A stretch of DNA of 46,824 nucleotides from a virus. Below, in pieces: positions 1 to 7,997 of the stretch (its first letter is position 1; the number at the start of each line of letters is the position of its first letter). The position numbers were made by a program, and so were the translations under genes. The stretch spans positions 1-46,824 of the IMG/VR virus record IMGVR_UViG_3300037149_000098, one strand, 5' to 3'. Under the pieces are notes generated by a model. That model searched no databases. It saw only the letters and a program-made list of their open reading frames with translations, and was not told the origin of the DNA.

Positions 1-32
1 CCCCTACGGGGGAACTCTTCCATGGAGAACAA

Positions 33-716
33 ATGAACAAATGCTATAAATTCACCCGAGACGTTAACTTCCCTCAGAAGGGACCGGACGGGAAAACTCC
101 CAACGGTTTCGTCGCTTTGCCTGGGGACACGATTACCCAGATTTCTCACACCACCTATCAGTTTTCAGATGGATATAAGGAACGTGAACTCACATTAACC
201 GACCAGGGTATTGAGACTATGCTGGGTCATGGCTGGATTGAAGAAATTGGTGTTGAGGGTGAGGAGGGAGAGGAACAAGAGGTCTCCACAGATCCCTATG
301 AGATCATCGCTGCGGCTCAGGCACAGATTGCTGCGGCTCAGGCTGCCATCAATCAGGCGACTGCCAGCAAGGCTATCTCTAAGGCAGCGGCTCTGCGTCC
401 TGCAAATCGCCCTAATACCCCCACAGCTAAGCCTGTCCCCACTCCCCAGGCCCCTCGTCCTGTCCCTCCTCCGGCAAGGCCAGTAGTTCCAGCCCCCTCT
501 CCTAAGCCAGCCCCCAAGCCCCTTCCTAAGCCCATTGGAAAGGTCGTGGCTCCCGCCGCCCCCGAGCGGGTATCCCCCATTCTTGAGTCCGCTCTGGGAG
601 AAGACCCCACGCAGGGTCATGGTCAGCTTTCAGAAGCTGAGGCAGTTGATGCCGTTCTATCCAGAGTCAAGAGGGTGAACCGCCCCCGTACCCCAGCAGG
701 AACGGCAAAGGGTTAA
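33..716 (+). CDS. Hypothetical protein with Pro/Ala-rich linker; paralogue of the next gene
   Basis: Unrecognised 227-residue protein. The ATG is preceded by GGAGAA at suitable spacing. Residues about 5-75 form a compact domain with a phased pattern (aromatic, R-D/E-hydrophobic-x-F-P, then P-G-D-x-I, then a G-W-I/V-E/K ending). The same pattern is in the N-terminal half of the next gene, so the two look like tandem paralogues (inference from reading the alignment by eye). An acidic stretch follows, then an Ala/Gln helix-forming segment (about 95-120), then a long Pro/Ala/Lys-rich linker (about 125-180) and a basic tail. This is the architecture of a small structured domain on a flexible tether. 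Function unknown; a virion or assembly protein is possible from context only. Confidence 0.75.
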   Translation: MNKCYKFTRDVNFPQKGPDGKTPNGFVALPGDTITQISHTTYQFSDGYKERELTLTDQGIETMLGHGWIEEIGVEGEEGEEQEVSTDPYEIIAAAQAQIAAAQAAINQATASKAISKAAALRPANRPNTPTAKPVPTPQAPRPVPPPARPVVPAPSPKPAPKPLPKPIGKVVAPAAPERVSPILESALGEDPTQGHGQLSEAEAVDAVLSRVKRVNRPRTPAGTAKG

Positions 717-717
717 A

Positions 718-1167
718 ATGCTGCATCAGTATCAGTCAGATCGTGAGTTGAAGTTCCCTGATCAACGGCTTTACACTAAGCCGGGGGATATTTTAATGTA
801 TAACGACCTAACCTTTGCACTGACCATTTATCGGAACTCAGTTTTGATGGGAACAGTTCAGTTCTCTCGAAGCGGCCTCCAGGAGTTCTTGAGACTCGGT
901 TGGGTAAAAAAGCCGACTGAAATCAATTCTCTCCCCACTGTTTCCACCCCTCCTTACATCGTTGGGGTGGACCTGGGGTTTGGTGAGGATAAGTCGGTCG
1001 AGGTGACAGCTATTCAGACACCTGAAGGGGATATCAAAATTACAAATATCGCAGAGGTTAAAGGGATCCCAGATTCCATGCTTCCGCTGGTTCCCGGCAT
1101 CACCTCTGAAGATAGAATGGTCGAAACTATGGCCATCCCCAAACTACGCAAAGCGAAAAAGTCTTAG
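718..1167 (+). CDS. Hypothetical protein sharing a domain with the upstream gene
   Basis: 149 residues, starting one base after the upstream stop, so probably translationally coupled. Residues 1-65 resemble residues 5-75 of the upstream protein: both have a R-E/D-hydrophobic-x-F-P start, a K/L-P-G-D turn and a final helix ending G-W-V/I-K/E. The C-terminal half begins near residue 80 with a hydrophobic strand containing GVDLGFGED, followed by a charged segment and a basic C-terminus. That motif recalls the first strand of actin/RNase H folds, but the protein is too short to be such an enzyme, so I assign no activity. Function unknown. Confidence 0.72.
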   Translation: MLHQYQSDRELKFPDQRLYTKPGDILMYNDLTFALTIYRNSVLMGTVQFSRSGLQEFLRLGWVKKPTEINSLPTVSTPPYIVGVDLGFGEDKSVEVTAIQTPEGDIKITNIAEVKGIPDSMLPLVPGITSEDRMVETMAIPKLRKAKKS

Positions 1168-1192
1168 ACTATTGCCCTCTCTTATTGAAGGT

Positions 1193-1214
1193 GTGGGTCT
1201 ACAAAATAGACCAC
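1193..1214 (+). other. RNA hairpin between genes
   Basis: Eight paired bases with one bulged G around a five-base loop in the 63-base gap between two genes. No T-run follows, so it is not a convincing intrinsic terminator; an mRNA-processing or stability hairpin is equally possible. Confidence 0.4.
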
Positions 1215-1230
1215 TGACACAGAGTGATCA

Positions 1231-2139
1231 ATGTCCGATAGTCCCAAACAGCCAGAAGAAGTGTGGGTGAGCATCCCACTCCCCTATCTGGCTGTATCTC
1301 GTTATAAAATTGCTTTGAACATCCGAGAGCTTACCACTCTGACTAATCAGTTCAGTTTGAAATACGTCAAGGGCTGTGTTCCCACGTTGATTCGCTCTCT
1401 CCCCAAAGAACTTTCAATGCAATACAGGGTGAAGTGCCAGAAAGAGGACTCTGATCCTGCTGGTCATGAGGTTAGAGTCAAATTCGATATATCTCAGGTA
1501 ACCAAAGATACTACCCTGAATGACCTTCAGGTTCGTTGTTCCTGCACGTGCCCCGCCTTTTTATACTGGGGGGCTCAGTGGCACCTCCATGAGAAGGACG
1601 GCTTAGAGGGCCAGCCAAGGCCCCTCTTACAGGCCCCCCAGGAGCGGCTAGATTTGCGAAATGGATACTTGATTTGCAAGCACGTGAAAGTCGTCGCGGA
1701 TCGTATCATCCCTTCTATTAGCAAGGTCATCAAAAATATCTCCAGAGATCTTTTAGTTCAAGAGAACAAATCTCGTGAAGAGCAGGAACGCTTGGATCAG
1801 GAAGCTGACGATAAGTTGCAACAGGCTCTACCCCATGAAAAGGGCAAGCCAGTCGCCCCAAGGCCCACTAAAGCCCCAAAACCCACTCCTCCCCAGAAAG
1901 CTCTCACTCAGATGCAAGGGCCTAGCCCACAGGAAGTTCAGCGCAGACAAGATCTTCTTCAGAAAGAGCAAGACCGTTTGATGGATCTGGTTATGAAGCC
2001 TATCGAAGAAACTAAATCGGTAGAGGATATGCAGGGGACTCCAAATAGGCCAGCGAAGCCTAAAAAGCCAGAACGGAGTGGTCTGGACATGAGCCTCAAG
2101 CCCGGTCAAAAAGTTCGCACACGCCAGGGAGTTATTTGA
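1231..2139 (+). CDS. SWIM-type zinc-finger protein
   Basis: 302 residues. Around residues 103-152 it carries a C-x-C-x-C-P-A-F segment followed, after a roughly 45-residue insert, by an I-C-K-H motif. This matches the SWIM zinc finger (CxCx(n)CxH), a DNA- or protein-binding module (family knowledge). The N-terminal 100 residues look like a folded beta-rich domain. After about residue 175 the protein is a charged Gln/Glu/Lys coiled coil with a Pro/Lys linker, ending in a basic tail. Its stop overlaps the next start (TGATG), so the two are probably made together. Role in the phage unknown; an assembly or internal head protein is possible but not shown. Confidence 0.7.
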   Translation: MSDSPKQPEEVWVSIPLPYLAVSRYKIALNIRELTTLTNQFSLKYVKGCVPTLIRSLPKELSMQYRVKCQKEDSDPAGHEVRVKFDISQVTKDTTLNDLQVRCSCTCPAFLYWGAQWHLHEKDGLEGQPRPLLQAPQERLDLRNGYLICKHVKVVADRIIPSISKVIKNISRDLLVQENKSREEQERLDQEADDKLQQALPHEKGKPVAPRPTKAPKPTPPQKALTQMQGPSPQEVQRRQDLLQKEQDRLMDLVMKPIEETKSVEDMQGTPNRPAKPKKPERSGLDMSLKPGQKVRTRQGVI

Positions 2140-3116
2140 TGAAAAACGCCGCTCTTCCCGATACTATTAATCTTCCCAAACAACCGATGTCTAAGGAGTT
2201 TGATGCGGTTCGCCGCACCTATCAGACTATGGCAGATGAGGGCATTCAAGCCTTGAGTTGGAGAGAGTTCCAACAAAAGTTCCAACAGGCCGTGAAGCAG
2301 TATCCTCAATTGTTCACAGAAATTCGCCACAATAAACCCACTGTCCAGCAGTCTGATCTGAAGAGTTGGGTTGATAAGCAGCAGAGCCGTGGAAACTATA
2401 ATATCACCTATGATAAATATCATAGTCCCGAGCACTCCTACCGAGATGTTGAACAATTGGTTATGCAGTTGAACAGGGGAGCCGATGCAAATAAAATATT
2501 GGAAGAGGACTCTCCGTTAGGTCAATTTATTGATATGGTAGGTCAGGCTAGTGGGCCTTCTGGGCACCCCGCCAAACGAGATACAGTAGGGTGGCTGCGG
2601 GTTGACTTCGTGGATGAAGACTACCTGTTTGTTGACGAGATTCAGTCTGATTTGGTAAACGGAGTCTCCCAGGCTCAGGCATTTCTTAAGCACCCAAACT
2701 ATCAGGCATGGTATGAGGCTCAGAATGCTGGGGTCAGAACCCAGATTGACGCGATTCCCGATGCGAGACAGCGGTTCAATGGAGCAAAGGGCCAGTTTCA
2801 AATGATGGGTTACACGATTGAGAGTCTAGAAGAAATCAAGGGTAAACTAGTCCAGTTGTTTGAAGATTGGAGCGAGTATGCGTTAGCCACAATGTTGGAA
2901 ATTGCAAGGTCACACGGGATCAAATATGTGGCCATTAATAGCTCTGACAGTATTGCTACGAGAGACCCCTCGGTAGACCCACAGAAAATCAAGATGTATT
3001 ACGATAATCTGGCAAAATCCTTTGGATTCAAAAAAGAGAAGGTCGATACGGGCCAGATTTCAGGCATCTTCTGGGTCCGCAAGGCTTCTATTCCCTCCTA
3101 CCTGACAGCCCGGTAA
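2139..3116 (+). CDS. Phage protein with DEIQSD motif
   Basis: 325 residues from the ATG at 2139, which has GGGAG seven bases upstream; the frame could also open at the TTG just before. The central part reads W-L-R-V-D-F followed by VDEIQSDL. This D/E-E-I-Q-S-D signature is familiar from large phage polyvalent proteins of unknown function. Near the C-terminus, a helix (ALATMLEIARSHGIKYVAI) and a Y-Y-x-N-L-x-x-x-F-G-F-K segment resemble the end of an acetyltransferase-like fold, which is only suggestive. The N-terminal 90 residues are helical and Gln-rich. Activity unknown. It lies in a tight run with the SWIM protein. Confidence 0.68.
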   Translation: MKNAALPDTINLPKQPMSKEFDAVRRTYQTMADEGIQALSWREFQQKFQQAVKQYPQLFTEIRHNKPTVQQSDLKSWVDKQQSRGNYNITYDKYHSPEHSYRDVEQLVMQLNRGADANKILEEDSPLGQFIDMVGQASGPSGHPAKRDTVGWLRVDFVDEDYLFVDEIQSDLVNGVSQAQAFLKHPNYQAWYEAQNAGVRTQIDAIPDARQRFNGAKGQFQMMGYTIESLEEIKGKLVQLFEDWSEYALATMLEIARSHGIKYVAINSSDSIATRDPSVDPQKIKMYYDNLAKSFGFKKEKVDTGQISGIFWVRKASIPSYLTAR

Positions 3117-3181
3117 GGACAAGTCTTCATCACAAATGGACTTCCTAATTCTTAGGATGTAGACTTTTACTAGGAGCCCCT

Positions 3182-3385
3182 ATGACTACAAAAATTGCTG
3201 CCGTTGACGCTGAGGCGATGAACAACCTCTTCGCTGAAGAACTCACTAAGACAGGTTCTAAGGTCGCTGCCGGAGAAAAGCTCCAGTGCTTTGACGATCA
3301 CAAGGATTATGTGTCCACCCTCGAATCCGTCCTGAGTGACGACAAGAACGATGCGTGGGAACCAAATGACATGATTCTCGATTAA
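3182..3385 (+). CDS. Small acidic hypothetical protein
   Basis: 67 residues with a good ribosome-binding site (AGGAG six bases before the ATG). Strongly acidic, especially near the C-terminus; one cysteine, no membrane segment or recognisable motif. It is the last gene before the terminator-like hairpin at 3435-3489, so it may be an abundant small product of its own unit. Upstream, TCCTA at 3143-3147 can pair either with 3153-3157 or with its Shine-Dalgarno at 3171-3175. Function unknown. Confidence 0.65.
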   Translation: MTTKIAAVDAEAMNNLFAEELTKTGSKVAAGEKLQCFDDHKDYVSTLESVLSDDKNDAWEPNDMILD

Positions 3386-3434
3386 TCGAGATAAATAATG
3401 AAGCTCTCGGCTGGCCTAGTTCTCTCAGGTTTGA

Positions 3435-3489
3435 GAACACAAGAACAAGGACGGATAAAATCATCCGCCCTTTCCCGTTCTGTGTTTTC
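3435..3489 (+). terminator. Long imperfect hairpin with T-tract
   Basis: The arms ACACAAGAAC (3437-3446) and GTTCTGTGT (3477-3485) pair with one bulge. Inside, CGGAT pairs with ATCCG around a short A-rich loop. The right arm runs straight into TTTT (3485-3488). This fits an intrinsic terminator ending the 3182-3385 unit just before the sigma-like gene. Confidence 0.6.
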
Positions 3490-3505
3490 AAGTCTGGTGA
3501 GAATT

Positions 3506-4303
3506 ATGAGTTTCAACGAGGATTTCAACATCTATGTTCATGAGGCCCTAAAGGCCCATAATCTCCCTATTGACCCAAAAATGGACTGGGCCAAGTGGCT
3601 CAATGCAGTGTATCGAACCAAGGTCGCCCCTCATAACGAGGAAATGCGTGATGAGGCGATTCACGAAGTCCTGGTCCACCACTTGTTCGAAGAAAAGTCG
3701 GATGTGTTGAGTAAATTTGACCTAGCCCGACTCCCTGAGAAAGTTCAGCAACGCCCTCTTGAAGAACAGGTTTCTTCTTATCTGAAAACCTGCTTTATTT
3801 ACATGATGGGAGACGCAATTAAGTATCTCCGTAAAATGTATCCCGAACAGGAGACCGCGATGGGTCTGACTACAGAAGATCCTGACGCCCCGAGCATTCT
3901 TAACAAAATTCAACATGGAGTGGTCGATCAGGAAGAGGAGGAGCTTGTACAGAATGTTGAAATGCGTAAACTCTGTCATGCTTTTGACGAATGGTGTACA
4001 CGAAAGCTACGGCCAGCTACGGCCAAGCAGATAAGGCAGTTTTTCGATCTGATTATCATCTTTGATGGGGGTCAGGGAGAGATGCTAGATGAGTTTGCTT
4101 CTCGTTCTGGGGTTAGTCGTGCGAGAGCCAACCAGCTTCTGTACCATGAATTACCCCGCTACCTACGTCAATTCTCTAGTTCCCCGGAAGGAAAAGGTTT
4201 TAGTCTTGCTAAGCGTATTCGCACCAAGATTGAAAACGAAGGGCGTGAATCCAAACAGCCTGCGGTCGAACCAGAACCAGAACTTGCCCAATCAAACCCC
4301 TAA
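3506..4303 (+). CDS. Sigma-factor-like protein 1
   Basis: 265 residues from the ATG at 3506, preceded by GGTGAG. The frame is open further upstream, but that part overlaps the terminator-like hairpin, so I reject it. Residues about 45-110 are helical with spacing like sigma region 2. Residues about 195-220 hold a clear helix-turn-helix (FASRSGVSRARANQLLYHEL) preceded by a helix where region 4 sits. A basic, Pro/Glu-rich tail follows. I infer an ECF-like or diverged phage sigma factor that could redirect host RNA polymerase; region 2 is weak and needs profile searching. Neighbours include another HTH/region-4-like gene at 5563. Confidence 0.55.
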   Translation: MSFNEDFNIYVHEALKAHNLPIDPKMDWAKWLNAVYRTKVAPHNEEMRDEAIHEVLVHHLFEEKSDVLSKFDLARLPEKVQQRPLEEQVSSYLKTCFIYMMGDAIKYLRKMYPEQETAMGLTTEDPDAPSILNKIQHGVVDQEEEELVQNVEMRKLCHAFDEWCTRKLRPATAKQIRQFFDLIIIFDGGQGEMLDEFASRSGVSRARANQLLYHELPRYLRQFSSSPEGKGFSLAKRIRTKIENEGRESKQPAVEPEPELAQSNP

Positions 4304-4320
4304 TCCTTTGGAGGAACCTC

Positions 4321-4803
4321 ATGCGTGAGAAAAGAGAACTAGAAACCCCGGTTGTTGCTGCTGAACAGCCCGTCAAATTTGCCCGATTCAAGCAGATTGC
4401 CAATGAAGATCCTGCCGCTCTGTCGGATGCCCTGTGTGAATTGTCAGAGGCATTTTCCAGTATGGCAGAGGCTTCAGAAGCATTGATCGAGAACCTCGAT
4501 CTAACCCCAACCCCTAAAGAAGCCTCTATTCGTGAAAAAGTAGCAGCCCGAAAGAAGTTCGCTACTATGTTGAAGAAGTTGGCTGAAGAGGCCCCCGAGA
4601 AGGTGGAAGAAGCTCTAAACGAGATTTATAACGCCGTAGATGAAGTGGCTCTCGCAATTGAGAACCTTTCTGGTAATCTTGGCTTTAATCTTGGAGAGAC
4701 CGCTGAAGAACCAGTTGAGGGACCAGTAGATGAGGTTGAATTGGCTGAAGAGCATCTTGGAGAGCCCCCAGTTGCCCCAGCCGAAGAAAAATGCATGATG
4801 TAA
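4321..4803 (+). CDS. Acidic helical protein with internal repeat
   Basis: 160 residues; AGGAGG lies just before the ATG. Two helical units repeat: residues about 20-62 (F-K-Q-I-A-N-E-D-P...AL-E-L-x-E...IENLDL) and about 80-120 (L-K-K-L-A-E-E-A-P...AL-N-E-I-Y...IENLSG). Each ends in I-E-N-L. The tail is Glu/Pro/Val-rich and acidic. The repeat suggests duplication of a helical hairpin. Function unknown; an adaptor or scaffold-like role is only a guess from composition. The hairpin at 4817-4866 lies directly downstream. Confidence 0.65.
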   Translation: MREKRELETPVVAAEQPVKFARFKQIANEDPAALSDALCELSEAFSSMAEASEALIENLDLTPTPKEASIREKVAARKKFATMLKKLAEEAPEKVEEALNEIYNAVDEVALAIENLSGNLGFNLGETAEEPVEGPVDEVELAEEHLGEPPVAPAEEKCMM

Positions 4804-4816
4804 TGCATCACAAAAT

Positions 4817-4866
4817 TAAGCTAAACTGCGTGATAGGTAAAAATTACCCTCACGCAGTTTAGCTTA
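4817..4866. terminator. 17-bp perfect inverted repeat, probable bidirectional terminator
   Basis: Bases 4817-4833 and 4850-4866 are exact reverse complements (17 bp). Inside, GGTAA (4836-4840) pairs with TTACC (4844-4848) around AAA. This gives one very stable hairpin in a 104-base gap before the homing endonuclease. There is no long T-run on the + strand; on the - strand the exit sequence contains TTTT. Confidence 0.65.
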
Positions 4867-4907
4867 TACAGTAATATACAGAAGAATCACATCTTAAGGA
4901 GCTTGAT

Positions 4908-5561
4908 TTGGGCGCACGAAGAATCTATAAGAAACAACCGTACGAAACTGGTATTTACCACATAAAAAACAGTGTGACTGGTAAATACTACATCGGTTCC
5001 TCAATTGAATTATCGAAACGAATGGGGAGGCACCTGTGGGGACTGCGAAAAGGTATTCATCATTCACTCAAGCTCCAGAGGTCTTTCGATAAGCACGGTG
5101 AAGTTGCGTTCGAATTCAAGATCCTGCTGGTGTGCGAGGCCAAGGATGTCGAGATGTTCGAGACCAGAGCCATCCATGCCTATGACTCTTACCAGAATGG
5201 CTACAACGTAGCCCCAGAGGCCAAGGGAGGGTTCATGCGGGGCCGCAAGTGGCCTGAGGGGACCAAGGAGGCTAGGGTCGAGGCTATGAAGGGACGAACC
5301 ATGTCAGAAAACAATAGAGCAGACCAGTCCGTAAGAAAGAAAGCCGAATGGGCAGACCCCGCTACGCACGAGGCTAGATCAGCCAGTATGCGAAAACCCA
5401 AAAGTAGAGATGGGGCTGCAAATATTGCTGCCGCCACCGCAAAACGTCTTCATGACCCTGACCCTATTCAAGTAGAACTTCGGCGTCAAAACGTGTTAAA
5501 AGGCTGGGAAACCAGACGTAATAAAAAACTAGTACAGCACGTAAGTGTTGAAAGGAGCTAA
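4908..5561 (+). CDS. GIY-YIG homing endonuclease (free-standing)
   Basis: 217 residues with a TTG start six bases after AAGGAG. The N-terminal domain shows the GIY-YIG core: GIYHI near residue 16, then YYIGSS near residue 27, an Arg-containing helix and a conserved Glu further on in the EFKIL strand region. The C-terminal half is basic and repetitive (MRGRKWPEGTKEA, MKGRTMSE), like NUMOD3-type DNA-binding repeats. The family makes site-specific breaks that drive copying of the gene into related genomes. No intron is evident, so it is free-standing. It separates the 4321 gene from the sigma-like gene at 5563, which starts right after its stop. A strong hairpin lies upstream. Confidence 0.88.
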   Translation: MGARRIYKKQPYETGIYHIKNSVTGKYYIGSSIELSKRMGRHLWGLRKGIHHSLKLQRSFDKHGEVAFEFKILLVCEAKDVEMFETRAIHAYDSYQNGYNVAPEAKGGFMRGRKWPEGTKEARVEAMKGRTMSENNRADQSVRKKAEWADPATHEARSASMRKPKSRDGAANIAAATAKRLHDPDPIQVELRRQNVLKGWETRRNKKLVQHVSVERS

Positions 5562-5562
5562 C

Positions 5563-6312
5563 TTGGCGGAGAACAGCCCGTACTTTGAGTCAATTGTAGC
5601 ATCTAGGGCTATGCTCTTGGACCCCGATGACTACCAGGGAGACCACACCCTTTCCTTGGAAACTCAGGCAGATATGGTCTCTCAAAGTACCATATCCTAC
5701 ATCCAGGACAATTTTGGCAAATTTATGGAATATCTGAAGTTTTTGAGTTTCGAAGACCAAGAACTGCTCCTATCCTACTATTTGCTTAGTAAAACCCAAT
5801 GGTCTATAGCGCGACTTCACGGTTCCACACAGACAATTTGCAGTTTCAAATTGCGCCTAGCCATGAAACGTCTAGGCACCTATATTCTCATGGGTATCCC
5901 TTCAAAGGAAAAGATAAACCAGACGTTAGGGACCATTGATATGGTGAATTTTCAACCGGAAGAGTCTGCCGCCCCCATCCCTTATTCGGATATGATTGAC
6001 CTCTATGCTAAGACCCGTTCTTTCAAGACTGTGGCGTTGGCTTTTGGGGTAAAGCGTCCCGATGTGAGAAGAGCCCTCTCCTCTCTCTCTAAAACCCTCC
6101 TAGCCACCAAGGAATCTCCTACGTTGGCCCTAGGAGCCTATGTATTCGGCTTAATTGACAAGGCATCCGCACAGGGAAGGGGCCTGAGCCAGCGAGAACG
6201 TGCCAAGATATGCCCCATTTACCGAAGAGACCCAGACATGCTGGGGAAATTCGAAATCAACGTAGCAGCCCCAGAATTTGATCATTTCCTTCTGTCTCGT
6301 GCGAACAATTAA
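5563..6312 (+). CDS. Sigma region-4-like HTH protein 2
   Basis: 249 residues. I choose the TTG at 5563, seven bases after GAAAGGAGC; the frame also opens at a GTG at 5545 but without that spacing. Residues about 60-110 resemble sigma region 4: L-S-F-E-D-Q-E-L-L-L, then an HTH with S-I-A-R-L-H-G-S-T-Q-T, then a basic recognition helix ending K-R-L. A second HTH-like segment (MIDLYAKTRSFKTVALAFG, then R-P-D-V-R-R-A-L) is at about 145-180. No clear region 2. It is likely a DNA-binding transcription regulator, perhaps a sigma-like or sigma-partner protein. Expression probably follows the upstream endonuclease transcript or an internal promoter. Confidence 0.5.
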   Translation: MAENSPYFESIVASRAMLLDPDDYQGDHTLSLETQADMVSQSTISYIQDNFGKFMEYLKFLSFEDQELLLSYYLLSKTQWSIARLHGSTQTICSFKLRLAMKRLGTYILMGIPSKEKINQTLGTIDMVNFQPEESAAPIPYSDMIDLYAKTRSFKTVALAFGVKRPDVRRALSSLSKTLLATKESPTLALGAYVFGLIDKASAQGRGLSQRERAKICPIYRRDPDMLGKFEINVAAPEFDHFLLSRANN

Positions 6313-6345
6313 GACCATCGCTAAAAAAGACTATCTGACCCATTA

Positions 6346-6660
6346 ATGAAATGGAGTCGCACACCCATGCAAGCCGATATTAACCAGCAAGTTTACTACC
6401 TATCTGGCAAGCCCCAGAAGCTGGCGTCTTCGAAACGAGCGTCAGATAAAGGGTTGAAGAAGGCTGCGTCGATGGGACTCATCAGGGTCGCTGGAAACTT
6501 TTTCGAATGCCCAAGCAGTAAGGATTTATGGAAAGTGGACGGGGATAAAGTGAAACGTGTGTCTTCAGTAGAAGTGGACTTCAACGAAAAACTTTCCGCA
6601 GCCGACCCTGAAGATCCCAATGGATATTTGAAAGATATCCTGGCCCAACTCGATTTCTAA
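6346..6660 (+). CDS. Small hypothetical protein
   Basis: 104 residues from the ATG at 6346. A second in-frame ATG at 6367 has GGAG ten bases upstream and may be the true start. The middle reads like a small winged or beta domain (KKAASMGLIRVAGNFFECPSS region) with a basic N-terminal half and an acidic C-terminus ending in a short amphipathic helix. No recognised family. It is followed after 14 bases by a larger cysteine-rich protein gene, so it is probably in the same operon. Confidence 0.6.
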   Translation: MKWSRTPMQADINQQVYYLSGKPQKLASSKRASDKGLKKAASMGLIRVAGNFFECPSSKDLWKVDGDKVKRVSSVEVDFNEKLSAADPEDPNGYLKDILAQLDF

Positions 6661-6674
6661 AAAGGTAAACCCTA

Positions 6675-7997
6675 ATGGACGACAACAAGCAATTCTCTCT
6701 TATCGACTCTTTCCTTCAGGATGTAGAACCCAACTATGGGAATATTGGCCTAAAAAAGCCTCAGAAGATGGATGAGCAATTCACTGATGCCTCGTCCCAG
6801 GTGGATAACGCCTTCCTTGACCAAATTGGGGGGAGGTCCGAGCACACTGTTGTTCCTTCTGGCCGAACTGCTGCTGGGGGTCGTGAGACTAAACCCATCA
6901 GGGACGCGACTACCGGAGACTCTGCTCTTGCTGATGCGTTCAAAGCCCTTGGAGCCGTAGAGCAGCATAACGAGCTTGATGTGCTCACGGATGCAGAAAT
7001 CAAAAATCGTGTCAATTACCTACTGAGTTTGGGACACAAACCCAGTCGTGTGGCGGGTATGATGGAGAAGATGGCCGAGTCGGCTCTGAAGGTCTATGAC
7101 AAGAAGACCACAACTGAGTTTCTTAAAGATCAGGCTGGGCAGGCTGGACTGGCCTATTTGGAGCCTAATTTTTACATGAATTCTTGTGTGGCATCTGCTA
7201 AGGAGATCCAGAAGAACGGTCATCTAAACGCTATGTCAGTTAAAAAGATTGCCGCTTGCCCCGGATGCAAGTATAACAATTGCGGTAATTGCACCCTTTA
7301 TAGCCGCCCCATTGTTGCTTCGGCCAAAGAGCTTGAGACTGTGGTCAAGGCAAATTTGAAGGCCAAGGATATAAAAATTGCCGGAACTTTGAAATCCACA
7401 TTAGTCAAGATGCACGAAGGTGGGGAAAAAGAGGCCCAGGCCCTCCCATATAGCCGGAATACTGAAAAGTATGTGGTCAGGACTGCTGGTGATAAGCAGT
7501 CTATGGTCCACAAAGAGGCCAGTGTTGAAGAGATTGGCACTATGGTCAGTTCAGGCATCCCCCTTAAGGATGTGTATAAGACCGCTGCGGCTCAGTATGG
7601 TAAGACTTCTGCAATGGCTGCGATTAAACGCTACATTACGGGCCTTAAGAAGAGTGGTGCAAAAGTGGTGCTGGCTGCGGTTGACTGCACTCTGCTGAAA
7701 AACAAGCTAGCAACTGGAAATGCCATTGTTGGTGAGAGTAAGTGTGCCTCCTGCTCCTATCGAAACGGAATGCACTGCGGTTTGACTGGTGGGACGCTCC
7801 TGACATTCCCTGGGATGGATCGCGTATCTTCTAAACATATCGCTCACGAAGGCGTGAAAGACGGGCGTGAAGTTCTATTTGAGTTTGACCTTCTTGACAC
7901 CGGAGAAGATAGCCCCATCGAGTATAAGGAAGTGCCAGAGCAGGCAGATACTGATGTGGAACTGACTCGTTCGTCAGAAATCAACATCGAGGACTAA
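6675..7997 (+). CDS. Hypothetical protein with two cysteine clusters
   Basis: 440 residues, AAAGG before the ATG. Two metal-binding-like motifs are visible: CPGCKYNNCGNC at about residues 195-206 and CASCSYRNGMHC at about 357-368. Both sit in similar surroundings (basic helix, then C-x2-C...G...C), as if two related modules were present. Between them are Ala/Lys-rich helices, including a helix-turn-helix-like KTSAMAAIKRYI region. The tail is acidic. Zinc or Fe-S binding is inferred from the cysteines only. It forms an unbroken run with the genes up to 12994 and then the terminase, suggesting a virion or assembly role; not proven. Confidence 0.65.
   Translation: MDDNKQFSLIDSFLQDVEPNYGNIGLKKPQKMDEQFTDASSQVDNAFLDQIGGRSEHTVVPSGRTAAGGRETKPIRDATTGDSALADAFKALGAVEQHNELDVLTDAEIKNRVNYLLSLGHKPSRVAGMMEKMAESALKVYDKKTTTEFLKDQAGQAGLAYLEPNFYMNSCVASAKEIQKNGHLNAMSVKKIAACPGCKYNNCGNCTLYSRPIVASAKELETVVKANLKAKDIKIAGTLKSTLVKMHEGGEKEAQALPYSRNTEKYVVRTAGDKQSMVHKEASVEEIGTMVSSGIPLKDVYKTAAAQYGKTSAMAAIKRYITGLKKSGAKVVLAAVDCTLLKNKLATGNAIVGESKCASCSYRNGMHCGLTGGTLLTFPGMDRVSSKHIAHEGVKDGREVLFEFDLLDTGEDSPIEYKEVPEQADTDVELTRSSEINIED

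Noticed and set aside
1-11. CCCC-TAC-GGGG hairpin at the window edge
   Set aside because: Only four base pairs, no T-run, and the left context is missing; cannot be judged.
718-1167. Actin/RNase H-type enzyme suggested by GVDLGFGED
   Set aside because: Only one phosphate-loop-like strand is present and the domain is far too short; no second motif follows.
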